Shown here: positions 1 through 6,971 of the stretch, in pieces
Position numbering within the stretch: position 1 is the first letter of the stretch
Layout of the letters: the number at the start of each line of letters is the position of its first letter
Source of the DNA: UBA1146 sp050256555
GTDB taxonomy: Bacteria > Planctomycetota > UBA8108 > UBA1146
Direction: 5' to 3'
Length of the DNA stretch: 7,922 nt
Assembly (NCBI GenBank): GCA_050256555.1
Contig: JBBWWC010000202.1
Location: 1 to 7,922, forward strand
Position numbers and translations under genes: made by a program
Notes under the pieces: generated by a model
What the model was told of the DNA's origin: nothing
Seen by the model: only the letters and a program-made list of their open reading frames with translations
Databases searched by the model: none

Positions 1-81
1 GAACCAGATTTCTAGCAGATTCCACCATTGGAATCCAGACGCGCTGGCTCCGGAAGGCCAGATCCTGCACAATCTTTACCA

Positions 82-1695
82 ATGATCCAAGAAAATGTGA
101 TTTCCACCATTCGCTACCTCGCCGCCTTGGTCGGCTGCGTGGTGCTGTGGCCATGGCTTGGAAACAGTCCTGGTGGTTCGGATTCAGTGATTGTCGGGGT
201 CCCGGCTGTGGCGCTGACCGTCTTGATTTTGTTTGATCTTTTCATCCATCTTCATTCAAGATCTTTTTATCGTGCGATACCTGGCATGGTCGCCATCGCA
301 AATATATTGCTTAGCTTTTTATGGGCACTTGATACATACATTGTGATTGCCGCACTGATCACAATCTTTACCTGTATTCTGGATGCTTTCACTGCAGTTC
401 TGGATCGAGTCCGCAAAGGTGCACCCTTTCTCGTCTTTTTGTTATTTCTAGTTCCCATCTTGCTCGGTGCGTTTGTTTTGTCATTTCCAAGATGTCATTC
501 AGTGGGTACTGCATTGACGGCAACAGAATCTCTTTTTACTGCCATCAGTGCAGTAACGGTGACCGGGCTTTCGGTGATCGATGTGGGCGCCAGATTGTCT
601 CAGGAAGGCCAATGGTTCCTGTTGTCGTTGATCCAGCTGGGTGGACTGGGAATGGTCAGCTTGTTTGCTTTCTTTGCCCTGGTCCTGGGGAACGGTCTCG
701 GTCTCAGTCAGGGACGTGCAATTCGAGAATCTCTAGCTGGCCTTAGTTCATCCGAACTTCGTCAGTTGCTTGGAACCATTTGTATCTCGACAATTACGAT
801 AGAAGTACTGGGTGCTGCTCTTCTTTATTTTGGCTCTGGTTCTTCATTGTCAGTTCAAAGCGCTCTATTTCACTCTGTCAGTGCCTTTTGTAACGCCGGA
901 TTCACATTGAACCCCGATTCCCTGGAGAGCTGGGATTTATCTTCAAAAGCAATCATGGCTATCCTGATAGTGGTCGGAGGTATTGGCTTCCCAGTAATTC
1001 ATGAGTTCCAACGACGCTTTCTGCGGAAAGATTCGGTTCGGTTCTCGCTGCAGACCAAATTGATCCTGACGGTTTCTGCGGTTTTGCTTGTGGGAGGAAG
1101 TGGATTGTTATTGTTGACCGGAGCAGGGGCCGAATCTTGGTTCTGGTCTATCACTGCTCGGACTGCTGGTTTTTCTACCGATGCCACCAGTGGCTTACCG
1201 ATGGCGGCCACTTTGGTCCTGATGGTACTGATGGTTATTGGCGCTTCGCCCGGTTCCACCGGTGGTGGAGTCAAAACTACCACTCTGGCTGTTTTGTTCC
1301 TGGCGTTGAGGTCAGAAATTTCAGGATCCCGTAGTGTTGTTGCCTGGAAACGATCGATCCCTGACACGGTTGTCAGGAGCGCTGCAGTTTTGACGATTTT
1401 GGCGGCGATTCTTTGGTTCTTGCTGGTTGTTGTACTACTTCTTGTTGAAGCAACGGCCTTGCAGTCTGGGCGGTTTACTTTTCTGGATCTTGTTTTTGAA
1501 GTGACCAGCGCTCTAGGAACGGTTGGTCTGAGCAGAGATGTCACCGGTCATTTATCGGATGCAGGAACATGGGTTATTGAGTGCGCCATGATACTGGGCC
1601 GCCTGGGACCACTGGCGGTAATTATTACGTTGGCGTCTTTGTCACCAAGTCCATTACGAGGCGAACGTCCGGTCGGGAAAGTGATGCTTGGTTAG
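82..1695 (+). CDS. trkH: TrkH/KtrB-family K+ uptake channel subunit
   Basis: Integral inner-membrane pore subunit of a Trk/Ktr potassium uptake system, which works with a cytoplasmic RCK protein such as the one encoded at 2399-1725. Numbered from ATG 82 (537 aa), all four pore loops of the superfamily are visible with their filter glycines: TVTGL (Gly162), CNAGF (Gly273), RTAGF (Gly363) and GTVGL (Gly482). The glycine-rich intramembrane gate loop GASPGSTGGGVKT lies at 387-399, and the last-helix motif GRLGPL, with the conserved Arg, at 506-511. Four hydrophobic segments (about 8-26, 35-57, 65-83, 85-103) precede the canonical core, which starts near 114, so the protein is longer than a typical KtrB. 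The start is uncertain. A stop at 13-15 closes the frame upstream, and TTG 28 would add 18 hydrophilic residues. I prefer ATG 82 because the first helix follows directly, although neither start has a clear SD. The gene ends 29 bp from the convergent RCK gene. The family is very secure. Ion preference (K+ versus Na+) is inferred from the four glycines. Confidence 0.93.
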   Translation: MIQENVISTIRYLAALVGCVVLWPWLGNSPGGSDSVIVGVPAVALTVLILFDLFIHLHSRSFYRAIPGMVAIANILLSFLWALDTYIVIAALITIFTCILDAFTAVLDRVRKGAPFLVFLLFLVPILLGAFVLSFPRCHSVGTALTATESLFTAISAVTVTGLSVIDVGARLSQEGQWFLLSLIQLGGLGMVSLFAFFALVLGNGLGLSQGRAIRESLAGLSSSELRQLLGTICISTITIEVLGAALLYFGSGSSLSVQSALFHSVSAFCNAGFTLNPDSLESWDLSSKAIMAILIVVGGIGFPVIHEFQRRFLRKDSVRFSLQTKLILTVSAVLLVGGSGLLLLTGAGAESWFWSITARTAGFSTDATSGLPMAATLVLMVLMVIGASPGSTGGGVKTTTLAVLFLALRSEISGSRSVVAWKRSIPDTVVRSAAVLTILAAILWFLLVVVLLLVEATALQSGRFTFLDLVFEVTSALGTVGLSRDVTGHLSDAGTWVIECAMILGRLGPLAVIITLASLSPSPLRGERPVGKVMLG

Positions 1696-1724
1696 AAACG
1701 GTGTTTTCTTCGCTTGGGCGTAGC

Positions 1725-2399
1725 CTACTCCTGGTCTGGAACGATGTCCTTGGTGACTTTTTCCAGGCGATCTTTTGAACCCAACAAGTACAAAAGATCA
1801 TTTTCTTTGAATGGCGTGTCGAGCGGAGGAGAGAAATCGTGATCCATGCCACCGGTATGACTGACACAGATCAGGTTCACCGCAAAGTTCTGACGTATTC
1901 CAATCTCCTTGATGGTTCTTCCTACCCAATCTTGTGGCGTTTTGATCTCGATAATCGCTTGCTCGCTTGCCAGTGGTAGTGAGTCGATGGAGAAGGAGAT
2001 CGTAAGATTTCTTGCCATTCGTTCAGCAGCTTTGATTTCAGGGGAGTAAGTTTCCGTGGCGCCAAGTTTGGCAAGAATCGTTCTGGAGGTTTCGTTGTGA
2101 GCGCGGACGATTATTCTTTCGAGTCCAAGGTCCTGTGCGATGGTCGTTAACAGTATTCCCGGGAGAGGTGTTTCGCCGATCGCAACAACAAGAATGTCGA
2201 CATTCGCTAATCTTGCCCTGGTTGCTTCTTCGTCATGGATATCTAGAACCACAGCATCTTCGCAAATTTCGGCGACTTCCTGGACTCTTATCGCTTCCTT
2301 GTCTATTGCCAGTACTTCAACTTTATACCTGGTGAGTTGCTTGACCAGGGTGGTTCCGAACTGACCCAGTCCGACTACCGCTATTCTGGTTCTGGACAT
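1725..2399 (-). CDS. trkA: TrkA/KtrA-type RCK regulator of K+ uptake
   Basis: Cytoplasmic regulator of K+ transport channels; members of this family form a ring that binds nucleotides and gates a TrkH/KtrB pore. The 224-aa product has an N-terminal RCK/Rossmann domain. It shows the dinucleotide motif G-L-G-Q-F-G at residues 10-15, an acidic residue ending the second strand (Asp33 in AIDKE), a LDIHDEE segment at 52-58 matching the usual 'GDAxDE' turn, and the helix 'KLGATETYSPE' at 111-121 that is typical of KtrA/TrkA. Residues about 145-215 form an RCK_C (TrkA_C) domain ending in LYLLGSKDRLEKV. One RCK_N plus one RCK_C matches KtrA in size and not the doubled TrkA of E. coli. The frame is open upstream to an ATG at 2549. 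I choose ATG 2399 because the Rossmann strand starts right there and a GGAG SD sits 5 nt upstream. The gene lies 38 bp behind the upstream operon gene and converges with the TrkH-type gene, its probable partner. Confidence 0.92.
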   Translation of the reverse strand: MSRTRIAVVGLGQFGTTLVKQLTRYKVEVLAIDKEAIRVQEVAEICEDAVVLDIHDEEATRARLANVDILVVAIGETPLPGILLTTIAQDLGLERIIVRAHNETSRTILAKLGATETYSPEIKAAERMARNLTISFSIDSLPLASEQAIIEIKTPQDWVGRTIKEIGIRQNFAVNLICVSHTGGMDHDFSPPLDTPFKENDLLYLLGSKDRLEKVTKDIVPDQE

Positions 2400-2404
2400 C
2401 ACGA

Positions 2405-2408
2405 CTCC
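2405..2408 (-). promoter_or_regulatory. Ribosome binding site of the RCK gene
   Basis: GGAG read on the minus strand lies 5 nt before the ATG at 2399. It decides the start against the in-frame ATG at 2549, which would lie inside the preceding gene and add 50 residues unlike any RCK protein. Confidence 0.6.
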
Positions 2409-2437
2409 GATCAAATCTAACCAAATCCAAATTAGGA

Positions 2438-3406
2438 TTAAAAACCTGTGCTCTTGACGATGTCGAGGTGAAGTATTCTGAGGTCCCGGCTTGTTTTCTG
2501 GTAGGTCTGTTTTGAACGATATGCGTCGGCGCCACTTCTGTCGAGCCATGACTGCCAGGAATCAAGCTCTAGTAGTACTGCTTCTCGATCTTCCGTGGGA
2601 AATCCGTTGCGTAACTTCAGTCGTATTTTTGCCATCCATGCGGATAGTGCCTTCGGTGATTGTAGATCGGTCACTTGTTTTTGATTTGAAACTGAGTTTT
2701 TCGATATTCGTTGCGATAGTGACTCCAGGATCAAGCTTTCCTTGGTTCCTACCAGTCGACATAGAGTTTCTGGGCCATCATTCTCGAACCAACGGTTCCA
2801 CTGGACATCAGATGGGTAACGACCTTCAGCCAATTTCCTGATCAGCTGGATCGTGTCAGGTAACGATCCAGCGATCGCCGAAACTGCTGATTCTTGAGTT
2901 GGTGCGGCTCTAGTCTCAAGGATTTGATGGCCAGGAATACGAACCGTCACTCCCGCTAGTAGTGTTACCAGGCAAGCCTGATCTCTCATCTGGAGAGAAG
3001 AGTAGCGAAGCAACGAACCAGATTTGAGCAAAAGGTAACGAGGTTCAGAATCGTCCACCTGGATGATTTTTGCCAAATCCATCAGTGATGTTTTACAAAT
3101 CCATTCAGCTCTGAGGAGTTCTTCTATTTCAGGGCGAGGTGTGGGGTCGAAGAGGCCAGGTAGTAATTGTGTTTCGAGTTGCCATTGATCGAGAGCTTGG
3201 CGAGCTTCGGTTTGGAGATCAATCGGCCACTTCTGTGGATTTGACTGCTGTCGGGTTTGGAAGGGTGTTTCTTGTTCTGGACTTCCCAATTCGTTTCGTG
3301 ACTGATCTTCTTTGTCCGCTTCTATCACTTCTGGAGGTCTGTTGGCGAGAACCTGCAAAAGAACCAGAGTTGCCAGGATCGCACTGAATGTCAAAAGTCT
3401 GGTCAT
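2438..3406 (-). CDS. Unrecognised exported or membrane-anchored protein
   Basis: I do not recognise a family in this 322-aa product. Residues about 4-20 (LLTFSAILATLVLLQVL) form a single hydrophobic segment that could be a signal peptide or membrane anchor. It is followed by a polar, Glu/Gln/Ser-rich stretch (about 24-58) that looks unstructured, then a mostly helical, Leu- and Trp-containing domain (about 60-322) with cysteines at 104, 145 and 216. No enzyme motif or repeat stands out. The ATG overlaps the stop of the upstream glycoside hydrolase gene in an ATGA arrangement, so the two are probably translationally coupled and their products may act together in the periplasm or at the envelope. 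The RCK gene follows 38 bp downstream. The long open frame, the start/stop overlap and the plausible export signal support a real gene; the function is unknown. Confidence 0.8.
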   Translation of the reverse strand: MTRLLTFSAILATLVLLQVLANRPPEVIEADKEDQSRNELGSPEQETPFQTRQQSNPQKWPIDLQTEARQALDQWQLETQLLPGLFDPTPRPEIEELLRAEWICKTSLMDLAKIIQVDDSEPRYLLLKSGSLLRYSSLQMRDQACLVTLLAGVTVRIPGHQILETRAAPTQESAVSAIAGSLPDTIQLIRKLAEGRYPSDVQWNRWFENDGPETLCRLVGTKESLILESLSQRISKNSVSNQKQVTDLQSPKALSAWMAKIRLKLRNGFPTEDREAVLLELDSWQSWLDRSGADAYRSKQTYQKTSRDLRILHLDIVKSTGF

Positions 3407-4485
3407 GGCAGCTTCTGCACTTTCTCTGAGAACTTTTCGAGGTGCTTCTTGAACAACTCCAGCACCGGTTTTCCTCTTGGAGTGTAACCTCGGTCTGAGA
3501 TACCGCCATCTCCGTGAAGGGCGTAAAAAAATACACCCTGGATTTCCGAATCGGCAAAGAAGGATTCCAGGAAAGCGTGATGGAGACGCTTTTGTTGCAG
3601 CGGATCTGCCCGCTCTCCTCGAGATTGATCCCAGGGGGCTTCCGCCGCCCGTTCATGGGAAGGATATCCCAGCTCACTGAAATAGATCGGTGTTTTGTTG
3701 GCACGGCTCCAGAGAAGCATCTTCGATCGCAATGGTAGCATTTGATGGATCAAATCCTCGTGGGTTGGATCTTGTGTCATCTCGTAGGGCTGGTAGCTGT
3801 TGATTCCAAGAGCATCGATTTCGTCAGAAAAGGGAATGTTTGGCCATGAATCCCAATTGGCTGAATAGGTGACCAGGCCTTTGTAGATTTGGCGTACCTC
3901 TTTTACGATGGCGCTCCACTGGGTCTGGTATTTTTCCAACGAAGAGAATTCACTGCCCACAAACAGAATCTCAACACCTTGTTGCTGTGCAATTCTTGCC
4001 CATGTAGTGATCCATTGCTGGTAATGCTGGAACCATTCTGTCGGCCTGTCTGGTTGAAGATTTCCGCGCCAATGGGATCCTTGATCATCCTGTAGGAGCA
4101 ATATGGGATGAAGGGCGATTCTGAATCCGCTGGATCTTGCTTTGTGAATCGATTGAGCCACTTGCGACGGCGTTGGTGCTCTTCGGTCCACTTGCGGGAA
4201 TCGTATAGAATTGTAGCGGTATTGATAGGCGGGAAATGTGATCTGTACCCACTTCGAGCCGAGTTCGCCAGCGTCCGCCAGGTTGCGATCGAATCGGTGT
4301 TGTGGATCTTCACCCATCAACAATATAGTGACGCCGTGAGGTGCGGCCCACGTCAGGGGTTCTCGCTTTGATGCAGGTTCGACGCGAATGGAGAACTCGG
4401 GCTGACTGGGGATCTGTGGACCATGCAGCATGAGCAGGCTGAGAACAACAAGAAGCACGGAGCAGGGTGGGGCCCAGATTCTCAC
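3403..4485 (-). CDS. Secreted GH113-like glycoside hydrolase
   Basis: Probable exported (beta/alpha)8-barrel glycosidase resembling glycoside hydrolase family 113, whose known members include beta-mannanases. Of 360 aa, residues about 8-22 are a hydrophobic signal segment (SVLLVVLSLLMLHG). The barrel follows, with a strand near 76-84 (GSKWVQITF), a helix and strand 108-130 ending in HPILLLQDDQG, and 'RGNL' then 'W..HY..W' at 140-158. The two expected catalytic glutamates are visible: Glu179 in VGSEF (acid/base) and Glu271 in FSELGYPS (nucleophile). Also typical are YSANWDSW (207-214), 'DALGINSYQPY' (224-234) and the closing GVFFYALHGDGG. The start is GTG, with AAAGGA about 9 nt upstream and no ATG between it and the upstream stop. 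It is the first gene of a three-gene operon, with an ATGA overlap to the next. The fold is well supported; mannanase activity is not shown and the substrate could differ. Confidence 0.85.
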   Translation of the reverse strand: MRIWAPPCSVLLVVLSLLMLHGPQIPSQPEFSIRVEPASKREPLTWAAPHGVTILLMGEDPQHRFDRNLADAGELGSKWVQITFPAYQYRYNSIRFPQVDRRAPTPSQVAQSIHKARSSGFRIALHPILLLQDDQGSHWRGNLQPDRPTEWFQHYQQWITTWARIAQQQGVEILFVGSEFSSLEKYQTQWSAIVKEVRQIYKGLVTYSANWDSWPNIPFSDEIDALGINSYQPYEMTQDPTHEDLIHQMLPLRSKMLLWSRANKTPIYFSELGYPSHERAAEAPWDQSRGERADPLQQKRLHHAFLESFFADSEIQGVFFYALHGDGGISDRGYTPRGKPVLELFKKHLEKFSEKVQKLP

Positions 4486-4547
4486 GGGCGAGAATCCTTT
4501 GATTGCTCCCAGGGATGGACAGCGGGGACCTGAGACCTCAGAATCAC

Positions 4548-4591
4548 TGTGGTTTTACATGTGGTTTTAGATGTGGTTTTAGACGTGGTTT
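4548..4591. repeat. 12-bp tandem direct repeat in the divergent promoter region
   Basis: Three consecutive 12-bp units, TGTGGTTTTACA (4548), TGTGGTTTTAGA (4560) and TGTGGTTTTAGA (4572), differ only in the eleventh base. They are followed by a partial fourth copy with GTGGTTT at 4585-4591. The period is about one helical turn plus 1.5 bp. The array could be a multi-site operator for a regulator of the flanking genes or a simple tandem duplication; the sequence does not decide. Confidence 0.75.
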
Positions 4592-4635
4592 GTTTTACGT
4601 GTGATCTGGTACGTCCGTGACTCATGCATAGAGAG

Positions 4636-4641
4636 TATACT
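4636..4641 (+). promoter_or_regulatory. Possible -10 box for the HEAT/vWA gene
   Basis: TATACT matches five of six bases of the sigma70 -10 consensus and lies about 100 nt before the chosen start at 4739. No convincing -35 hexamer is found at 16-18 bp spacing, so this is a weak candidate. Confidence 0.25.
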
Positions 4642-4725
4642 GTCCGTCAAAAGATGCTAGTTGAGAGAAGATCCCTGCGGAGCATTGCTTGATGCTCTTG
4701 AATATCTTGCGAATTTAATAATGGC

Positions 4726-4731
4726 GAGAGG
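4726..4731 (+). promoter_or_regulatory. Ribosome binding site of the HEAT/vWA gene
   Basis: GAGAGG lies 7 nt before the ATG at 4739. The in-frame alternatives, TTG 4661 and ATG 4721, lack an SD and would put up to 26 polar residues before the signal peptide, so this site favours 4739. Confidence 0.55.
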
Positions 4732-4738
4732 CGCTTCA

Positions 4739-6418
4739 ATGTTTGGTTTCTTCCGGCTGTTCACTATTTTGACTTTGCTGGTGGGTTGCTCCGGTATTTT
4801 GTCAGGACAAGACCTGGATGCTCTCAAGGCTCAGTATCGCCAGCAGCGAGGCATGGATGTCCTCGATCGAATCGCCACTCTTCAGGCCATCGGTCAGATC
4901 GATACCGAACCCGCTTCAGAGTTTCTGGCTCAAATTATTACCGATTCTAGTGAAGTCACATCGATGGCCGAGTCTGCAGTCCGCCTGGTCGGACTTCACG
5001 GTCATTCTGTTGGCTTGAAAGCCGTGGTCGAACACGGCTTTCGTAACTTGCCCGAACGTTCCTACTGGATTGTTCGCGAGGTCTGGGATCGAGATCTTAC
5101 CGCTGCAGAAGCTCAGTACCTTGCCGAAAGCGGGATTCTGATCACCCCATCTTTGTCGGTCGCTGCTCAGTCGATACTGCTGGATATTTGCCTCCGGGTT
5201 CAGGATCCGCAAATCGGAGAAAAAGCACTCAAGCTTCTTGGGAATCGTAAAGTGCCTCCTCAAAACCAGGCTTTTATTGTCGATCTGGTGCGGATTCACT
5301 CGGTCAGTTCCGCATCCAAAAAACTGGGTCGTCTATTCCGAGTCAATGACCCCCAATTGCAACGTTCGGTTCTCAAAGCACTTCAGCAACTGGAAGCCGG
5401 AGATCAAAGCCGTACCTTCCATAAGGCACTCAAGAGTCCGCACTGGACGGTACGGGCCTGTGCAGTGGATATTTTTGGAGATACTAGAGATCCAGAAGTG
5501 GTCAAAGTTTTAATCCCACTGCTTTCTGATTCATTTGTCGAGGTTCAAGTCTCGGTGGTTCAAGCGTTGCGCAAAATTGGCGGGAAAGATGTCGTCGAAG
5601 CGTTAGTCAAGGCCGTCTCCAAACAAGAAGGCCGGGTTCTGGATGACGTCACAGATGCGCTGCTTTGGTTGACGGGCCAGGACTTTGGGCCGAGTGCTGT
5701 TTCGTGGGAGTCGTGGTGGGATCGTGAAGGCGAGTCGGCCCAGATCAAAGGGATTTCACGTGACGAATACGAGCGGATTCGCGCCGAATCAGCCGACAGT
5801 ACCACCGGTACATACTACGGATTACGAGTCATCAGTAAGTTTGTCACATTCATTGTCGATATCTCTGGCAGTATGGAAGAGCCCTATGACGTCGATTCTG
5901 TCAAGTTGCCTGGTGGGCGTTCCAAACGAGGCACGGGTGTCGATGATGCCGATAGTAAAGGGCAAAAGAAACGCGAAAAACTACCCAAGATTGAAGTCGC
6001 CCGCCGAGAACTACTGAAAGTGATCGATGGAATCCCTAATGGAACTCAGTTCAACATCATTGCCTTCGAGAGCACGTTTACACCCTGGCGGCCTGCACTG
6101 GTCGAAATGAGTGAAGAGATCCGCTTTGACGCCATGGATCATGTTCGCAATCTGACTCCCCGGGGAATGACCAATGTCCATGACACACTGATGTCGGCCT
6201 TAGATGATCCGGAAGTGAATACGATTTATTTCCTCAGCGACGGGGCTCCGACGATGGGTAAAATTATGGACCCTGACGGTATCCTTGCGGAGATCCGCAA
6301 GCGCAATGAAGAACGGAAGGTCAAGATCCACACCATCGGGTTCCATCTGGATCCAGCAGCCGCTGTTTTGATGCGCAGAATGGCCGAAGAAAACCACGGA
6401 TCGTTTATTGAACGATAG
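4739..6418 (+). CDS. Exported HEAT-repeat / von Willebrand A domain protein
   Basis: Probable envelope protein for protein-protein interaction; no enzymatic role is implied. Numbered from ATG 4739 (559 aa), residues 1-17 form a signal peptide ending in LLVGC, which fits a lipobox (Cys17 acylated), though cleavage after SG22-23 is also possible. Residues about 35-315 are helical HEAT-like repeats, clearest at 204-312, where 'LKSPHWTVRACAVDIFGD' and 'LLSDSFVEVQVSVVQALRKIG' repeat the pattern. The segment 'LTGQDFG...W.SWW' (311-327) links to a vWA domain (about 365-559). Its metal-ion-dependent adhesion site is complete: DISGS at 374-378, Thr478 in RGMTN and Asp501 in SDG. A polar, basic insert (about 388-416, GGRSKRG...KGQKKREK) sits after the first MIDAS motif. 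HEAT plus vWA in one secreted protein is common in planctomycetes. It appears monocistronic and converges with the zinc-ribbon gene. Domain calls are strong; the partner and the process are unknown. Confidence 0.9.
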   Translation: MFGFFRLFTILTLLVGCSGILSGQDLDALKAQYRQQRGMDVLDRIATLQAIGQIDTEPASEFLAQIITDSSEVTSMAESAVRLVGLHGHSVGLKAVVEHGFRNLPERSYWIVREVWDRDLTAAEAQYLAESGILITPSLSVAAQSILLDICLRVQDPQIGEKALKLLGNRKVPPQNQAFIVDLVRIHSVSSASKKLGRLFRVNDPQLQRSVLKALQQLEAGDQSRTFHKALKSPHWTVRACAVDIFGDTRDPEVVKVLIPLLSDSFVEVQVSVVQALRKIGGKDVVEALVKAVSKQEGRVLDDVTDALLWLTGQDFGPSAVSWESWWDREGESAQIKGISRDEYERIRAESADSTTGTYYGLRVISKFVTFIVDISGSMEEPYDVDSVKLPGGRSKRGTGVDDADSKGQKKREKLPKIEVARRELLKVIDGIPNGTQFNIIAFESTFTPWRPALVEMSEEIRFDAMDHVRNLTPRGMTNVHDTLMSALDDPEVNTIYFLSDGAPTMGKIMDPDGILAEIRKRNEERKVKIHTIGFHLDPAAAVLMRRMAEENHGSFIER

Positions 6419-6475
6419 TGATTCAGTATTGAGTCGAGAGCTAGAACCGGTCGAGACCGAGAATGCAGACGAAGC

Positions 6476-6937
6476 CTAGAAGTAGACTTCGCAACGAGCC
6501 TTCTCGTAACGAGCAGCGAGTACAATCGTGACCAGGAACAACACCAAGGTGGTTCCGACCAAGCCATAGTTCATTGCGGCTCCGAGTTTGGCAGCAGTTC
6601 CAGCGGCATTGAGCTGAAGGAAGTAGTAAAGGCCGACGATCATGAACAATATTCCTGGAACGATGGCTGTGTAGAAAGCTTTTTTCTCACTTGCCTTGGC
6701 CATCTCTAAACGCTGAATTTCACCGGAGTCAGGTACGGTTCCGCCGTGCCCGCAAGCGGGGCAAGCGAGGTTCGTAGATTTCGACAGGGAGACGTAGACA
6801 AAGTCGTTGTAACACTCACTACAAACCACAGGAACTCCACCAGAGGGTGACGGAGCAGCTGCAAGACGTGGCTTTGTTTTTGTCGTTTTTTGCGCAGCGC
6901 TCTTCTTGCGACCTGCAGCTCTTTTTCGCTTTGCCAT
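6476..6937 (-). CDS. Zinc-ribbon membrane protein with basic N-terminal tail
   Basis: Small 153-aa protein of unknown role. Residues 1-25 are strongly basic (MAKRKRAAGRKK..., eleven Lys/Arg in the first 24), followed by an Ala/Pro/Ser linker. A zinc ribbon follows, with C-x2-C at 39/42 and C-x2-C at 59/62 spaced by 16 residues. A short charged helix (73-86) leads to two membrane segments (about 90-108 and 123-142), and the protein ends in a polar tail (RYEKARCEVYF). This is the 'zinc ribbon plus two helices' plan seen in many uncharacterised planctomycete proteins; the ribbon and tail would probably face the cytoplasm. The ATG at 6937 has a strong SD (GGAGAGG, 5 nt upstream) and a sigma70-like promoter just beyond. 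The gene ends 57 bp from the convergent HEAT/vWA gene. The zinc site and helices are seen; the function is not known. Confidence 0.85.
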   Translation of the reverse strand: MAKRKRAAGRKKSAAQKTTKTKPRLAAAPSPSGGVPVVCSECYNDFVYVSLSKSTNLACPACGHGGTVPDSGEIQRLEMAKASEKKAFYTAIVPGILFMIVGLYYFLQLNAAGTAAKLGAAMNYGLVGTTLVLFLVTIVLAARYEKARCEVYF

Positions 6938-6942
6938 CAGTT

Positions 6943-6949
6943 CCTCTCC
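6943..6949 (-). promoter_or_regulatory. Strong Shine-Dalgarno of the zinc-ribbon gene
   Basis: On the minus strand GGAGAGG lies 5 nt before the ATG at 6937, the best SD match in the window. It fixes the start. Confidence 0.65.
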
Positions 6950-6971
6950 GGGTGTCTTTTCTGAAGGTTGA

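Larger units (their letters stand above)
4486..4738. promoter_or_regulatory. Divergent intergenic regulatory region
   Basis: This 253-bp stretch separates the leftward GH113-like operon from the rightward HEAT/vWA gene, so it should hold promoters for both. It contains a short inverted repeat (CTGAG-AC-CTCAG, 4530-4541), a 12-bp tandem repeat (4548-4591) and a TATACT hexamer at 4636-4641. I see no clear -35 box in either direction, no terminator and no small gene. Confidence 0.5.

Noticed and set aside
999..1544. 181-codon open frame antisense to the TrkH-type gene
   Set aside because: It lies wholly inside a securely identified membrane protein gene. Its product is a low-information Ser/Thr/Val/Arg mix that mirrors the hydrophobic codons of the sense strand, and it has no domain.
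1696..1724. Possible bidirectional terminator between the TrkH-type and RCK genes
   Set aside because: No inverted repeat can be folded in these 29 bp. The short TTTT run is not preceded by a stem.
2400..2549. 50-residue N-terminal extension of the RCK protein from ATG 2549
   Set aside because: The extension is not RCK-like and would overlap the preceding gene by over 100 bp. The ATG at 2399 has an SD and begins at the Rossmann strand.
3219..3704. 161-codon minus-strand frame across the junction of the glycosidase and the unknown gene
   Set aside because: It overlaps two genes with better support in another frame and shows no recognisable motif.
3903..4313. 136-codon minus-strand frame inside the glycosidase gene
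   Set aside because: It is an out-of-frame shadow of the GH113-like coding sequence, whose catalytic motifs confirm the other frame.
6448..6459. Possible terminator hairpin CGGTC-GA-GACCG between convergent genes
   Set aside because: The stem is only 4-5 bp with a tiny loop and no T-run follows in either direction, so it is not a credible intrinsic terminator.
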